A DNA stretch of 43,149 nucleotides from Nocardioides caeni. Lineage in GTDB: Bacteria; Actinomycetota; Actinomycetes; Propionibacteriales; Nocardioidaceae. Where the stretch lies: assembly GCF_004912195.1 (NCBI RefSeq), contig NZ_STGW01000011.1:86142-129290 (forward strand), given 5' to 3'. Below the pieces are notes generated by a model that was not told the DNA's origin, did not search any database, and saw nothing but the letters and a program-made list of their open reading frames with translations. Of this stretch, positions 7,600-16,250 are shown in pieces (position 1 is the first letter of the stretch; each line of letters begins with the position of its first letter). The position numbers and the translations under genes were made by a program.

Positions 7600-9957
7600 T
7601 CCGTCCCCCCTGCCCTGCTGCGCGTGCTCGCAGCGGTGGCGATGGCGGCGGCCCTCACCGGCGGCGTGGTACCGGCCGCGCCCACGGCGCGCGCGGAGCC
7701 CGAGCCGGCGGTGCCCGCCACCAGCGGCGCGGTCGCCGAGCCGACCGACGACGACACCAGCGACACTGGCGACGCCAGCGAGGACCCCGACGACCAGGAC
7801 GCGGCCGACGACTACGACGCGCCGCTCGAGGTGACCATCGACGGGCTCACACCCGGGGTGCTGCCGCGCACCGGACCCCTGGTCGTGGAGGGCACCGTCA
7901 CCAACGTCGACCTCGAGACCTGGCAGGACGTGCGGATCTATCCGCTCTTCGGCGCCGGTCCCGACTGCGACTTCTGCGGTGAGGTGATGACGACCTCCGC
8001 CCAGCTCGAGCTGGCCGCCGACACCGATCCCGAGGCGCCCGTGGGGGACCGCTACGCCGAGGACGAGGCGGTGCGCGCGAGCATCGCCTCGCTGGAGCCG
8101 GGTGGGTCCGCGACGTTCTCCATCCGGATCCCGCAGGCCGTGCTGAGGGAGCTCTTCGGCACGCCGGCCGCCGGCGTCTACTGGTTCGGTGTGCAGGCGC
8201 TCGGCGAGAGCGACAGCAGCCCCCGCGACCTCCTGTCCGACGGCCGGGCCCGCACCTTCCTGCCCTACCTTCCCGACCGGATCGCCCAGGACCCCGACCG
8301 GGTCGTACCCACCGCGATCGTGCTGCCGCTGCGTCACCGCATCGCCTACGACGCCGACGGCTCCGTCGCCGACACCGAGGAGTGGGCGACCGCCGTCGGC
8401 CAGGAGGGCGACCTCGGCGGACCGTTGGCGTTCGGCGCGGCCGCCGGGCCGACCCCGCTCACCTGGCTGGTCGACCCAGCCGTCCCGGACGCCGTCCGGG
8501 CCCTCGCCCAGGGCAACCCCCCGCGCGCCATCGTGCCGGCCGGCCCGGCCCCCGGCGAGTCCCCCACCGCCGACCCGTCCGGCGACGGCGAGGGCGAGGA
8601 CGGCGAGGACGGCGAGGACGGCGGCGACGACGGCTCCGACGAGGGGGGCGAGCCCGACCCGGACGACCCGATCGTGGCGGCCGCCCGCTCGTGGCTGGAG
8701 CTCCTCGAGCCGGAGCTCACCGGCGACGACGTCGCGCTGCTGCCCTACGGCGACCCGGACCTCGCCGCCCTCGGCGAGGCGATGCCGAGCCTCTATCCCA
8801 CCGCCCGTGAGCATGTCGCCGACGTCCTCACCGACTGGGAGGTCGAGGGCCTCCCCGTCGTCGGCTCGTCCGACGGCTACCTCGACGTCTCGGGCATCCT
8901 CGCCGTCGACGACGACGCGACGCTGCTGCTCGGCGACCGGATGTTCCCGACGGAGACCTTCTCCGCGGAGCCGCCCAGCGATGGTCTCGTCGACCAACGA
9001 CCGGTGGTCGTGACGTCCACCGAGACCGCTTCCGGTGGCCCCGGCCCCGAGCCCCGGCTGTCGTCGACCGCCCTGCGCCAGCGGATCCTCAGCGAGGCGA
9101 CGGTGCGCGCGATCCGGGCCCGCGACGGCGACGCCCGACCGCTCGTGGTCGTGCTGCCGCCCGGCCTGGTGACGACCGGCGCCGCGAAGTTCTGGAGCGG
9201 GCTCGACGTCGACGGGATCCAGCTGGTCGAGCTCAGCGACCTCGCCACCCCGAGCAGCGACCCCGCCGTCCCCGACTCGGGGCGCCAGATCGACCCGGCG
9301 GAGCTGACCTACCCGGTGTCCGAGGACGACGAGGAGCTGTCCGGCAGCGTCGTGGCGGAGGCCTCCCGGTTGATCCGGGCGGCGGGCACGCTGCAGGACG
9401 TGCTCGGCGAGGGCTTCCTGGTCCGCGACCAGCTGGTCGGCGAGGCGCTGACCGGGACGTCGTACGCCGTGCGCGGCGACAGCGGCGCCGAGGACCGTCT
9501 CACCGCCGCTCGCCAGTGGGTGCAGGACCAGCTGGCCGGCATCACCATCGACGCGCCCGCCGGGGTCACCCTGTCGGGCGAGTCCGGCAGCTTCAACGTC
9601 GCCGTCAGCAACAGCCTCGACCACGCCGTGACCGTCCGGATCGTGGCCTCGACCGACGACAGCGGCGCCGCCGTCGAGGTCGCCGACTCGGTCACCCTCG
9701 CGCCACACAGCCGCAGCTCGGTGCCGGTGCAGGCCGACACCTCCCGACCGGGGGTCCACAACGTCACCCTCCAGCTGACCGACAGCGCCGGCAATTCCCT
9801 CGGTGGCACGGACACGCTGCCGTTGCGCACCGGTCAGGTGAGCATCGTGATCTGGGCGATCATGGGCAGCGGGGTCGCGATCCTGCTCGTCGCGATCGGC
9901 ATCCGTCTCTTCCGACGTGTCCGGCGGGCCCGTGCCGGCGCCGGGGCGGCCGCGTGA
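7597..9957 (+). CDS. Secreted, C-terminally anchored DUF6049-like protein
   Basis: A 786-residue protein between the CCA enzyme and MurJ, the position of Rv3909 in M. tuberculosis. It has a signal peptide (1-35, hydrophobic VLAAVAMAAALTGGVV, Ala-x-Ala before EPEP), an Asp/Glu/Thr linker, and beta-rich extracellular regions. A very acidic Gly-Glu-Asp repeat lies at about 325-355 (DNA 8581-8670, near-repeats of GGCGAGGAC). A C-terminal membrane helix (VSIVIWAIMGSGVAILLVAIG) and a basic tail (RRVRRAR) end the protein. Function is unknown; linkage to murJ suggests a cell-wall role. GTG at 7597 fits a leaderless promoter; GTG at 7591 is the alternative. It overlaps murJ by 4 bp (GTGA). Confidence 0.82.
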   Translation: MSVPPALLRVLAAVAMAAALTGGVVPAAPTARAEPEPAVPATSGAVAEPTDDDTSDTGDASEDPDDQDAADDYDAPLEVTIDGLTPGVLPRTGPLVVEGTVTNVDLETWQDVRIYPLFGAGPDCDFCGEVMTTSAQLELAADTDPEAPVGDRYAEDEAVRASIASLEPGGSATFSIRIPQAVLRELFGTPAAGVYWFGVQALGESDSSPRDLLSDGRARTFLPYLPDRIAQDPDRVVPTAIVLPLRHRIAYDADGSVADTEEWATAVGQEGDLGGPLAFGAAAGPTPLTWLVDPAVPDAVRALAQGNPPRAIVPAGPAPGESPTADPSGDGEGEDGEDGEDGGDDGSDEGGEPDPDDPIVAAARSWLELLEPELTGDDVALLPYGDPDLAALGEAMPSLYPTAREHVADVLTDWEVEGLPVVGSSDGYLDVSGILAVDDDATLLLGDRMFPTETFSAEPPSDGLVDQRPVVVTSTETASGGPGPEPRLSSTALRQRILSEATVRAIRARDGDARPLVVVLPPGLVTTGAAKFWSGLDVDGIQLVELSDLATPSSDPAVPDSGRQIDPAELTYPVSEDDEELSGSVVAEASRLIRAAGTLQDVLGEGFLVRDQLVGEALTGTSYAVRGDSGAEDRLTAARQWVQDQLAGITIDAPAGVTLSGESGSFNVAVSNSLDHAVTVRIVASTDDSGAAVEVADSVTLAPHSRSSVPVQADTSRPGVHNVTLQLTDSAGNSLGGTDTLPLRTGQVSIVIWAIMGSGVAILLVAIGIRLFRRVRRARAGAGAAA

Positions 9958-11693
9958 CCACCGGCCCCGACCCGGCCCGGTCCGTCGACGGCGGCGAGGC
10001 CTCGTCCGCTGAGACCGCCCTGCCATCGACGGAGCAGCGGCGGATCCTCGCCAACACCGCGGTGATGGCGGCCGGGACGCTGGTGTCGCGGCTCAGCGGC
10101 TTCGTGCGGCTCACGCTGCTGGCGGCGGCGCTCGGCGTCGGGCTGCACGGCGACATCTTCACCATCGCCAACACCGTGCCCAACATGTTCTACATCCTGC
10201 TGGCGGGCGGGGTCTTCAACGCCGTCCTGGTGCCGCAGCTGGTGCGGGCGATGAAGAACGACGACGACGGTGGCGCGGCCTACGTCGACCGGGTGATGAC
10301 CCTCGCCATCTGCTTCCTCGCCCTGGTGACGGTGGCGCTGGTGGTCGCCGCTCCCTGGGTGATGCAGCTGATGCTGAGCGAGAAGTTCAACGCTCCCGAG
10401 CTGGCCGAGCAGCGGCAGTCCGCGATCGACTTCGCCCGCTTCTGCCTGCCGCAGGTGTTCTTCTACGGGATGTTCGTCCTGGTCGGCCAGGTGCTCAACG
10501 CCCGTGGCCGGTTCGGCCCGATGATGTGGGCCCCGATCGCCAACAACGTCATCTCGGTGGCGGTGCTGGTCGCCTACCTGGTCGCCTACGGACCGGCGAG
10601 CGAGGCCGAGCAGCAGGGCCCGTTCACGTCCGGCCAGGAGGCGCTCCTCGGCATCGGGTCCACGCTCGGGATCGTCGCCCAGCTGCTGATCCTCGTGCCC
10701 TACCTGCGCGCGGCCGGCATCCGCTACCGCCCACGCTTCGACGTCCGCGGGGTCGGCCTGGGCCACACCCTGCACCTCGCGATCTGGACGGTGCTGTTCG
10801 TCATCGTCAACCAGATCGCCTACGTCGTCGTCGTGCGGCTGGCGTCGTCCGGCACGGCCGGCGCCGACGACGGCACCGGCATCACGATCTACTCCAACGT
10901 GATGCTGCTCGTGATGGTCCCCCACTCGATCATCACGGTGTCGTTGGCGACCGCGATCCTGCCGCGGCTCTCCGCCGCGGCCGCCGGCGACGACCTGGCC
11001 GGCCTGGCCCGCACCCTCGGCAGCACGCTGCGCACGGCGCTGGTGGTCGTCGTACCGATCGCAGCGGTGCTGCCCGCCGTCGCCCATCCGCTGGCGCAGG
11101 TCCTGTGGGCGCACGGCGCGAGCGCCGGCAAGGCCTACCGGTTCGAGGCGCCGATGGTGCTCTTCGGCTTCGCGGTGATCGCGTTCACGGTGCACTACCT
11201 GGTGCTGCGCGGCTTCTATGCCCTCGAGCGCAACCGGCTCGTGTTCTTCGTGCAGTGCGCGATCGCCGCCACCAACATCACCCTCGCGATCACCTTCGTC
11301 CGGCGGGTCGACCCGTGGGACACGGCTCCCGTCCTGGTCCTCGCCTACGGCTGCGCCTATGCCGTGGGCGCGGTGCTGTCCGGCACCCTGCTCATCAGGC
11401 TCGTACGACGAGGAGGGGCCGCCGGCGCCGCCCGCCCGGGTCGCTGGCTGGCCTGGCTGACGCGCCTGCTGCTCGCAGCTGCCGCGGTCTTCGTGGTCGC
11501 CACCGGCATCCGTCTCATCGTCGGCGACACCCTCGCCGAGCTGGGCGTCGGCGACGGGCTGGTGACCGCCCTCCTCGAGGTCGCGATCGTCGGTGGCGCG
11601 GGCGCCGCCACCCTCCTCGGCGTCGCCGGCCTGCTGCGCCTGAGCGAGGTCACCTCCGTCGTCGACACCGTCACCAGGCGACTGGGCAGGTGA
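9954..11693 (+). CDS. murJ: Lipid II flippase MurJ
   Basis: A 579-residue multi-pass protein of the MOP superfamily that flips lipid II across the cytoplasmic membrane. The family N-terminus is clear: ILANTAVMAAGTLVSRLSGF, then NTVPNMFYILLAGGVFNAVL, PQVFFYGMFVLVGQVLNARG, and MLLVMVPHSIITVSLATAILP. About 14 hydrophobic segments follow one another up to the short C-terminus (RRLGR). The GTG at 9954 overlaps the upstream stop. Unlike M. tuberculosis MviN, the gene ends after the flippase domain; the pseudokinase part is a separate gene at 12562. Confidence 0.95.
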   Translation: MTTGPDPARSVDGGEASSAETALPSTEQRRILANTAVMAAGTLVSRLSGFVRLTLLAAALGVGLHGDIFTIANTVPNMFYILLAGGVFNAVLVPQLVRAMKNDDDGGAAYVDRVMTLAICFLALVTVALVVAAPWVMQLMLSEKFNAPELAEQRQSAIDFARFCLPQVFFYGMFVLVGQVLNARGRFGPMMWAPIANNVISVAVLVAYLVAYGPASEAEQQGPFTSGQEALLGIGSTLGIVAQLLILVPYLRAAGIRYRPRFDVRGVGLGHTLHLAIWTVLFVIVNQIAYVVVVRLASSGTAGADDGTGITIYSNVMLLVMVPHSIITVSLATAILPRLSAAAAGDDLAGLARTLGSTLRTALVVVVPIAAVLPAVAHPLAQVLWAHGASAGKAYRFEAPMVLFGFAVIAFTVHYLVLRGFYALERNRLVFFVQCAIAATNITLAITFVRRVDPWDTAPVLVLAYGCAYAVGAVLSGTLLIRLVRRGGAAGAARPGRWLAWLTRLLLAAAAVFVVATGIRLIVGDTLAELGVGDGLVTALLEVAIVGGAGAATLLGVAGLLRLSEVTSVVDTVTRRLGR

Positions 11694-11719
11694 ACACCGG
11701 CTGGTGTCCTGTCCGACAC

Positions 11720-11735
11720 TAGGGTCGGAGGCATG
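11720..11735 (+). promoter_or_regulatory. Promoter at the lipoprotein gene start
   Basis: TAGGGT (11720-11725) followed by 7 bp and the ATG at 11733 gives a leaderless geometry. CGGAGG, between them, could also act as a ribosome-binding site if transcription starts further upstream. Confidence 0.4.
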
Positions 11736-12323
11736 AATCTCAGGCCCGCCCTGGCGGCGTTCACGCTCGCTCTCGTCCTCACCGGTTGCGGTGATGACTC
11801 CCCCGAGGCGTCCGACTCCTCGGAGGCCCCGGACCGCAGCGACACGAGCAGCGACACCGGCAGTGAGGCGAGGGACGAGGCCAGCGACGAGGCGAGCGAG
11901 AGCGGCGACGACAGCGGCTCCGCGCCGGCTCCGGCGGCGACCTCGCCGGAGGAGGTCTACACGGCCTTCCGCGCGGCCCTCGAGGACGGCGACGTCGACG
12001 CACTCCGCGGACTTGTCCGCGAGGACTACTGGAGCGATCTCCAGAACGACGGCGACACGCTCGACGAGCGACTCGCCGTCACCAGTGCGCAGGTCGCCGA
12101 GGGCAGCCTGGTGCTGCCGGAGGAGCCGAGTGAGGTGCAGGTCGGGGCGGAGGAGATCGGGATCCCGCCCGAGTACCTCGACCAGGCGAAGGCCGATGAC
12201 GTGGCGCTGCTGGTGCTCCCCGACGCCGACCCCGACGGCAGCGCCGACGGGCCGGGCGACGTGCACCTGATCCTGCTCCAGGTGGAGGGCGCCTGGGTGG
12301 TCTTCGGCATGGAGCCCAGCTGA
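11733..12323 (+). CDS. Predicted lipoprotein
   Basis: A 196-residue protein with a lipoprotein signal (1-19, AFTLALVLTGC; Cys19 is the lipidation site). A long low-complexity Ser/Asp/Glu/Ala linker (20-70) leads to a small globular domain (about 70-196) that starts SPEEVYTAFRAALEDGDVDAL, a pattern seen in extracytoplasmic SnoaL/NTF2-like or DUF4878-type domains. I cannot name the family with certainty. It lies between murJ and the pseudokinase gene, where M. tuberculosis has one fused gene. It is followed by a 238-bp non-coding segment with a large inverted repeat. Confidence 0.8.
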   Translation: MNLRPALAAFTLALVLTGCGDDSPEASDSSEAPDRSDTSSDTGSEARDEASDEASESGDDSGSAPAPAATSPEEVYTAFRAALEDGDVDALRGLVREDYWSDLQNDGDTLDERLAVTSAQVAEGSLVLPEEPSEVQVGAEEIGIPPEYLDQAKADDVALLVLPDADPDGSADGPGDVHLILLQVEGAWVVFGMEPS

Positions 12324-12368
12324 CGCGCGGCTGCCGACCACGGCGGACGCACGCGATCTGGTGGCGCA

Positions 12369-12536
12369 CTAGTGGCGCGTCCGGGAAGTTCTGGTGCGCT
12401 TCGCGCACCCACGGCACGCACCTCGCGGCGTTGCCGACGCTTGCGAGACGACCCGGTATGGCTGCGCGCCGGCGCCTTGCGATGCACGCACCCTGAGCAC
12501 GTCAACCGTTCCACAACTTCCCGGACGCACCACTAG
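12369..12536. repeat. 26-bp inverted-repeat element, 168 bp long
   Basis: Left arm 12369-12394 and right arm 12511-12536 are inverted copies with 24 of 26 matches. Both begin CTAGTGG and share GCGTCCGGGAAGTT. The inner 116 bp is non-coding and holds a palindrome GGTGCGC-TTC-GCGCACC (12393-12409). It fills the gap between the lipoprotein and pseudokinase genes. It could be a small non-autonomous mobile element (MITE-like) or a structured RNA/terminator. No target duplication is evident. The right end contains TAGGAT (12534-12539), a possible -10 for the next gene. Confidence 0.75.
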
Positions 12537-12561
12537 GATGACCACTGGCAGGGAGGTGTAG

Positions 12562-14493
12562 GTGGGGACGTCGACGCGGTCGGGGGATGTGCTCGCCGGC
12601 CGTTACCGCTTGATCGATCTGCTGAGCGAGAGCGGCGGCGGGCGATTCTGGCGTGCCCACGACAACGTCCTCGAGCGTTTCGTCGCGCTCCACGTCATCG
12701 GTGAGGACGATCCCCGCGCCCCCGGGCTCGTCGAGGCGGCGCGAACGTCGGCCGGCGTGCTCGACGCCCGGATCCTGCGGGTCCTCGATGCCGAGCGGGA
12801 GGACGGCCGCTGCTTCGTGGTCAACGAGTGGGGCACCGGCATCTCCCTCGACATCCTCGTCACCCACCAGGGGCCGCTGAGCCCCCGTCGGGCGGCGTGG
12901 CTCGTGGCCGACGTCGCGGGCGCGATCGCCCGGGCCCACCACGCCGGTGTGAGCCACGGCCGGCTCAACCCCGAGAACGTGCTCATCGACCGGCACGGCT
13001 CGCTGCGCGTGATCGGCCTCTGCGTCGACGCGGCCCTCCACGGACTCCCGCCGGGCAGCGAGCAGGCCGACCTCGAGGACCTCGGCGGACTGCTCTACTG
13101 CGCGCTCACCGGCGTGTGGCCGGGTCCGTCCGGGTCCATCGTGCCCGCGGCCCCGCGCGAGCACGGCGCGTTCCTCAGCCCGCGGCAGGTGCGGGCCGGC
13201 GTACCGAAGTCACTGGACCTGCTCTGGCGCGAGCTCGACCGGCCGGCCGCCAGCGGCCATCGGCGGCGGCTCGGCGCGGGACCCGACGTGTCGTCGGCGG
13301 GACGGATCGCGGCCGAGCTGCTGGCGTTCGTGGGCGACCCGTCCGGGATGCAGGAGTCGCTGGCCTCCGCGATCCCGCCGATCAACGAGCTGCGGCCGGT
13401 GTGGCTGCCGGCCCTCAACGACCCGCTGCCCCACGACTCGTCCCACGACGACATCCCGATGGTCGACGCGCCGCTCCTCGAGCCCGTGATCGTGCCCGCG
13501 CCCGTCGAGGACGAGCCGGGCTCCGACGATCCCCCCATCCCCACGGTGTCCTCGGTGTCCTCGGTGTCCTCGGTGTCCCCCCGCAGCACGCCGCCGACGG
13601 AGGAGGGGATCCCGGTCTTCGGTGTCGGTGAGAGCGGCGACGACGTGCAGTGGCTGCGCCCCCGCAGCACGCCGCCACCCCCGCCACCGCCGTTCGAGGA
13701 CCTGCCGGAGCGCCCGCTCTTCGCCCCCGAGGGCCACCGACGCCCGCCGCCCGAGCTGCCGCCACCCGACCTCCGCGCGTCGGGCACCGGCTTCTGGCCC
13801 TGGGACACCGAGACCGGCGACGGTCCGTCCGACACCGCTCCGACTCCCGACGAGGCCGAGCCCGTCCCCGGGCGCAGCTGGCTGCGGCTGGCCATGGTGG
13901 TCGGGGTGGCCCTGCTCCTGCTCGTCGCCGTCGCGATCGCCTTCAACCTCGGCCGCGGACGCGACCCGCTCGGCGGCAGCGACCATGACGGCGACGACGC
14001 GAATCCCACCTCCTCGACGACACCGGTGGCCCAGCCGCGGGTCCTGGCCGGCGTCACGCCGGGAGCGTTCGACCCGCTGAGCGACGACGGTGTGGAGAAC
14101 GACGACGCGCTGGCCAACGTCGTCGACGGCGACCCGGAGACGACCTGGTCGACCTCGACCTACACCGCCCAGCTGGGTCCGGAGCCGCCGGCGCTGAAGC
14201 CCGCCGTCGGGCTGGTGCTCGACCTGGGCGAGGTCCGCACCGTCACCTCCGTCGAGGTGGCGACGGCCGACGGCACCAGCACCGTCGGGCTCTTCGCCTC
14301 CACCGAGGAGCCCACCGCCGCGCCCACGGGCGACCCGCTCGCCACCGCGACGGGCGGCGGCGACCTGCGGCTGGCCCCGTCCGGCGACGCCGGCGTCCGC
14401 GCTCGCTACCTTGTCCTGTGGTGGACGGTGCTGCCGACCGTCGACGATGGGTTCCGGGCAGACGTCTCCGAGGTGGTGGTCCGTGGCGAGTGA
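12562..14493 (+). CDS. Membrane pseudokinase with extracellular discoidin-like domain (MviN C-terminal type)
   Basis: A 643-residue Ser/Thr-kinase-like protein with every catalytic motif altered. The VAIK lysine is His44 (VALHVI), the HRD loop reads HGR (132-134) followed by LNPENVL, and DFG is replaced by GLC (152-154). A proline-rich linker (about 290-430) includes a Ser-Val repeat. One membrane helix follows (about 440-462, LAMVVGVALLLLVAVAIAF), then a galactose-binding/discoidin-like domain (about 490-643, NVVDGDPETTWSTSTY and LVLDLGEVRTVTSVEV). This is the architecture fused to MurJ in M. tuberculosis MviN, where the pseudokinase is a phosphorylated scaffold for FhaA. A similar control role is inferred. 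GTG at 12562 follows GGGAGG. Confidence 0.88.
   Translation: MGTSTRSGDVLAGRYRLIDLLSESGGGRFWRAHDNVLERFVALHVIGEDDPRAPGLVEAARTSAGVLDARILRVLDAEREDGRCFVVNEWGTGISLDILVTHQGPLSPRRAAWLVADVAGAIARAHHAGVSHGRLNPENVLIDRHGSLRVIGLCVDAALHGLPPGSEQADLEDLGGLLYCALTGVWPGPSGSIVPAAPREHGAFLSPRQVRAGVPKSLDLLWRELDRPAASGHRRRLGAGPDVSSAGRIAAELLAFVGDPSGMQESLASAIPPINELRPVWLPALNDPLPHDSSHDDIPMVDAPLLEPVIVPAPVEDEPGSDDPPIPTVSSVSSVSSVSPRSTPPTEEGIPVFGVGESGDDVQWLRPRSTPPPPPPPFEDLPERPLFAPEGHRRPPPELPPPDLRASGTGFWPWDTETGDGPSDTAPTPDEAEPVPGRSWLRLAMVVGVALLLLVAVAIAFNLGRGRDPLGGSDHDGDDANPTSSTTPVAQPRVLAGVTPGAFDPLSDDGVENDDALANVVDGDPETTWSTSTYTAQLGPEPPALKPAVGLVLDLGEVRTVTSVEVATADGTSTVGLFASTEEPTAAPTGDPLATATGGGDLRLAPSGDAGVRARYLVLWWTVLPTVDDGFRADVSEVVVRGE
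13544..13577 (+). repeat. 9-bp tandem repeat in the pseudokinase linker
   Basis: GGTGTCCTC is repeated nearly four times and encodes the Ser-Val-Ser tract in the proline-rich linker. The copy number could vary without shifting the frame. Confidence 0.7.
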
Positions 14494-15271
14494 CGCCGCT
14501 CCCGACCCGGCCCACCCGGCCCACCCAGCCGAGCCAGCCGAGCCAGCCGAGCCAGCCGAGCCCGCCGATGCGGACCTGCTCGCCGCACACGTCGCCGGCG
14601 ACCCGGAGGCATTCGGCGTCCTCTTCGCCCGGCACCGCGACCGGCTGTGGGCCGTCGCGCTGCGCACCTGCGGTGACCCGGAGACAGCTGCCGACGGTCT
14701 CCAGGACGCGATGATCGCCGCCTTCCGCCGCGCCGACTCCTTCCGCGCCGAGTCGGCCGTCACGACCTGGCTGCACCGCATCGTCGTCAACGCCTGCCTC
14801 GACCGCCTCCGCGCCGCGAAGGTACGACGGGCCGAGCCCCTGCCCGACGACATCGACCGGGCCCTCGGATCGACCGGCCCGTCCGGCCACGACCGGGTCG
14901 TGGCCGGCGGCGGTGCCTCGGCCGACCCGGAGCAGCAGGCCCTGCGGGGCGAGCAGCGCAGCCGGGTGCTCGCCGCGCTCGCGACCCTGCCGCCCGAGCA
15001 GCGCGCGGCGGTGGTGCTGGTCGACATGGAGGGCTACCCGGTCGCGGAGGTCGCGCGGATCCTCGACTGTGCCGAGGGGACGGTCAAGAGCCGCTGCTCC
15101 CGGGGCCGGGCACGGCTCGCGCCCCTGCTCGACGACCTGCTGGGCGTCGTACGCACCGAGGAGACGGAGAGCACGTCCGAAGCGGCCGCCGCCGGGAACC
15201 CTGCGGCCGACCCGCACGTCGGACCACTGGCGCCGCGCGGACCACCCGCTCCGTCCGGCGCCGACCACTAG
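14483..15271 (+). CDS. sigM: SigM-like ECF RNA polymerase sigma factor
   Basis: A 262-residue ECF sigma factor. An N-terminal Ala-Glu-Pro repeat (about 7-27) precedes region 2 (about 28-105: ADLLAAHVAGDPEAFGVLFARHRDRL, DGLQDAMIAAFRRADSFR, AVTTWLHRIVVNACLDRLR). Region 4 (about 165-220) has LPPEQRAAVVLVDMEGYPVAEVARILDCAEGTVKSRCSRGRARL. A long disordered C-terminal tail follows. The position between a MurJ/pseudokinase locus and an anti-sigma-like gene plus trxB-trxA matches M. tuberculosis sigM (Rv3911). GTG at 14483 overlaps the pseudokinase stop by 11 bp, so they are co-transcribed. Confidence 0.88.
   Translation: MASDAAPDPAHPAHPAEPAEPAEPAEPADADLLAAHVAGDPEAFGVLFARHRDRLWAVALRTCGDPETAADGLQDAMIAAFRRADSFRAESAVTTWLHRIVVNACLDRLRAAKVRRAEPLPDDIDRALGSTGPSGHDRVVAGGGASADPEQQALRGEQRSRVLAALATLPPEQRAAVVLVDMEGYPVAEVARILDCAEGTVKSRCSRGRARLAPLLDDLLGVVRTEETESTSEAAAAGNPAADPHVGPLAPRGPPAPSGADH
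14526..14564 (+). repeat. 9-bp tandem repeat at the start of sigM
   Basis: About four copies of CAGCCGAGC encode Ala-Glu-Pro repeats. It is in frame and could expand or contract by replication slippage. Confidence 0.75.
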
Positions 15272-15331
15272 CGCTCACCCGGCCCCCCAACCCCGAACCG
15301 CACCGCTGCCACCCGGCGGGCAAGGAACCCG

Positions 15332-16156
15332 ATGCCTGATCCGACCCCCACTCCCGACGGCTCCGACGCCGATGGCCCCGAGCTGTCGCCCGAGCAGGAC
15401 GCCGCCGTCCGGCGCCTGCTCGCCGAGGCCGGCGGGCCCGAGGCGTTGCCGGACGACGTGGCGACGCGGCTCGAGGAGACGCTGGCGGAGCTGCGTGCCG
15501 AGCGGGACGCCGCGGACCTGGTGAGCACGGGCGTGGCCGAGGAGCACGGCGTCGTGCTGCCGCGCGACGAGCTGGCCGGGCGCCGTCGCCGCAAGGCGCG
15601 CCTGCTGCTGGTGGCGGCTGCGGCCGTCCTGGTGGGCGCGGTCGCGGCCGGTCAGCTGGCCGACCGCCCGACGGACGACGCCGCGGTCGCCGGGCAGAGC
15701 GCGGAGGACGACCCGGCCCGCACGGCCGACTCCGCCGGCGGCGCCGCCCTCCAGGAGGGCGCCGAGCTCGAACCGGACGCGAGCATGCCGGGCGACCTCG
15801 AAGACAGCGCGCAGGACGACGGGCTCGCCGCACGACCGCTCGAGCGGGTCCCGTCCGACGGGCCACTGCGCAGCATCCGCGCCGACCGGCTCCGTGAGGA
15901 CCTGGTCGCCCTGCAGCACGTCTCGCTGCCGGATCCCGCCACGGTCGACTACTCGGGCGCGGTGTTCGTCGCGCCCCAGGACTTCATGTGCGAGCCCGCC
16001 GACTTCGGCGCCGGCCACCTCGTCGCCGTCGAGTACGCCGGCCGCCCGGCCGTCGTCGCCTTCCGCGCCCCCGCGGGCACGACCCAGGAGGCCGACGTCC
16101 TGGCCTGTGGCACCGGCGACACCCTCCACTCGGTCACTCTCGCCACCGCGGGCTGA
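15332..16156 (+). CDS. Membrane-anchored anti-sigma-like protein, partner of SigM
   Basis: A 274-residue protein. The acidic cytoplasmic N-terminal part (about 17-85: [38 protein letters not shown]) resembles helical sigma-binding segments. A basic RRRRKAR stop is followed by one membrane helix (90-108, [19 protein letters not shown]), an acidic linker, and a C-terminal extracytoplasmic domain with two cysteines (DFMCEPADF and VLACGTGD) that may form a disulfide. M. tuberculosis has the anti-SigM gene Rv3912 at this place. ATG at 15332 has CAAGGAA upstream. The HxxxCxxC zinc motif is absent. Confidence 0.82.
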   Translation: MPDPTPTPDGSDADGPELSPEQDAAVRRLLAEAGGPEALPDDVATRLEETLAELRAERDAADLVSTGVAEEHGVVLPRDELAGRRRRKARLLLVAAAAVLVGAVAAGQLADRPTDDAAVAGQSAEDDPARTADSAGGAALQEGAELEPDASMPGDLEDSAQDDGLAARPLERVPSDGPLRSIRADRLREDLVALQHVSLPDPATVDYSGAVFVAPQDFMCEPADFGAGHLVAVEYAGRPAVVAFRAPAGTTQEADVLACGTGDTLHSVTLATAG

Positions 16157-16177
16157 CGGCGGGCTGACGGCGGGAGG

Positions 16178-16204
16178 GGGAATCGTTCCGCCTACGATCG
16201 GGTT
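16178..16204 (+). promoter_or_regulatory. Sigma-R/SigH-type promoter of trxB-trxA
   Basis: GGGAAT (16178-16183), exactly 18 bp, then GTT (16202-16204). This matches the known GGGAAT-N18-GTT consensus for the thiol-stress sigma factor SigR of Streptomyces (SigH in mycobacteria), whose classic target is trxBA. Predicted start is near 16210, leaving a leader of about 40 nt. Just upstream, GGGCTGACGGC occurs twice at 12-bp spacing. Confidence 0.7.
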
Positions 16205-16250
16205 GCACCACCAGCAGGCCGTCGTACCCCTCGACCCAGGAAGATCTCTC

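Noticed and set aside
7486..10026. 846-codon minus-strand open frame opposite the DUF6049-like gene
   Set aside because: Shadow frame; the plus-strand product has a signal peptide and a C-terminal anchor.
9834..12341. 835-codon minus-strand open frame opposite murJ and the lipoprotein gene
   Set aside because: Glu/Arg/Gly/His-rich shadow of coding DNA with no domain; the plus-strand proteins are clearly real.
12369..12536. tRNA or known structured RNA in the lipoprotein-pseudokinase gap
   Set aside because: No tRNA arm pattern or TTCGANNC loop was found; the structure is a single long inverted repeat.
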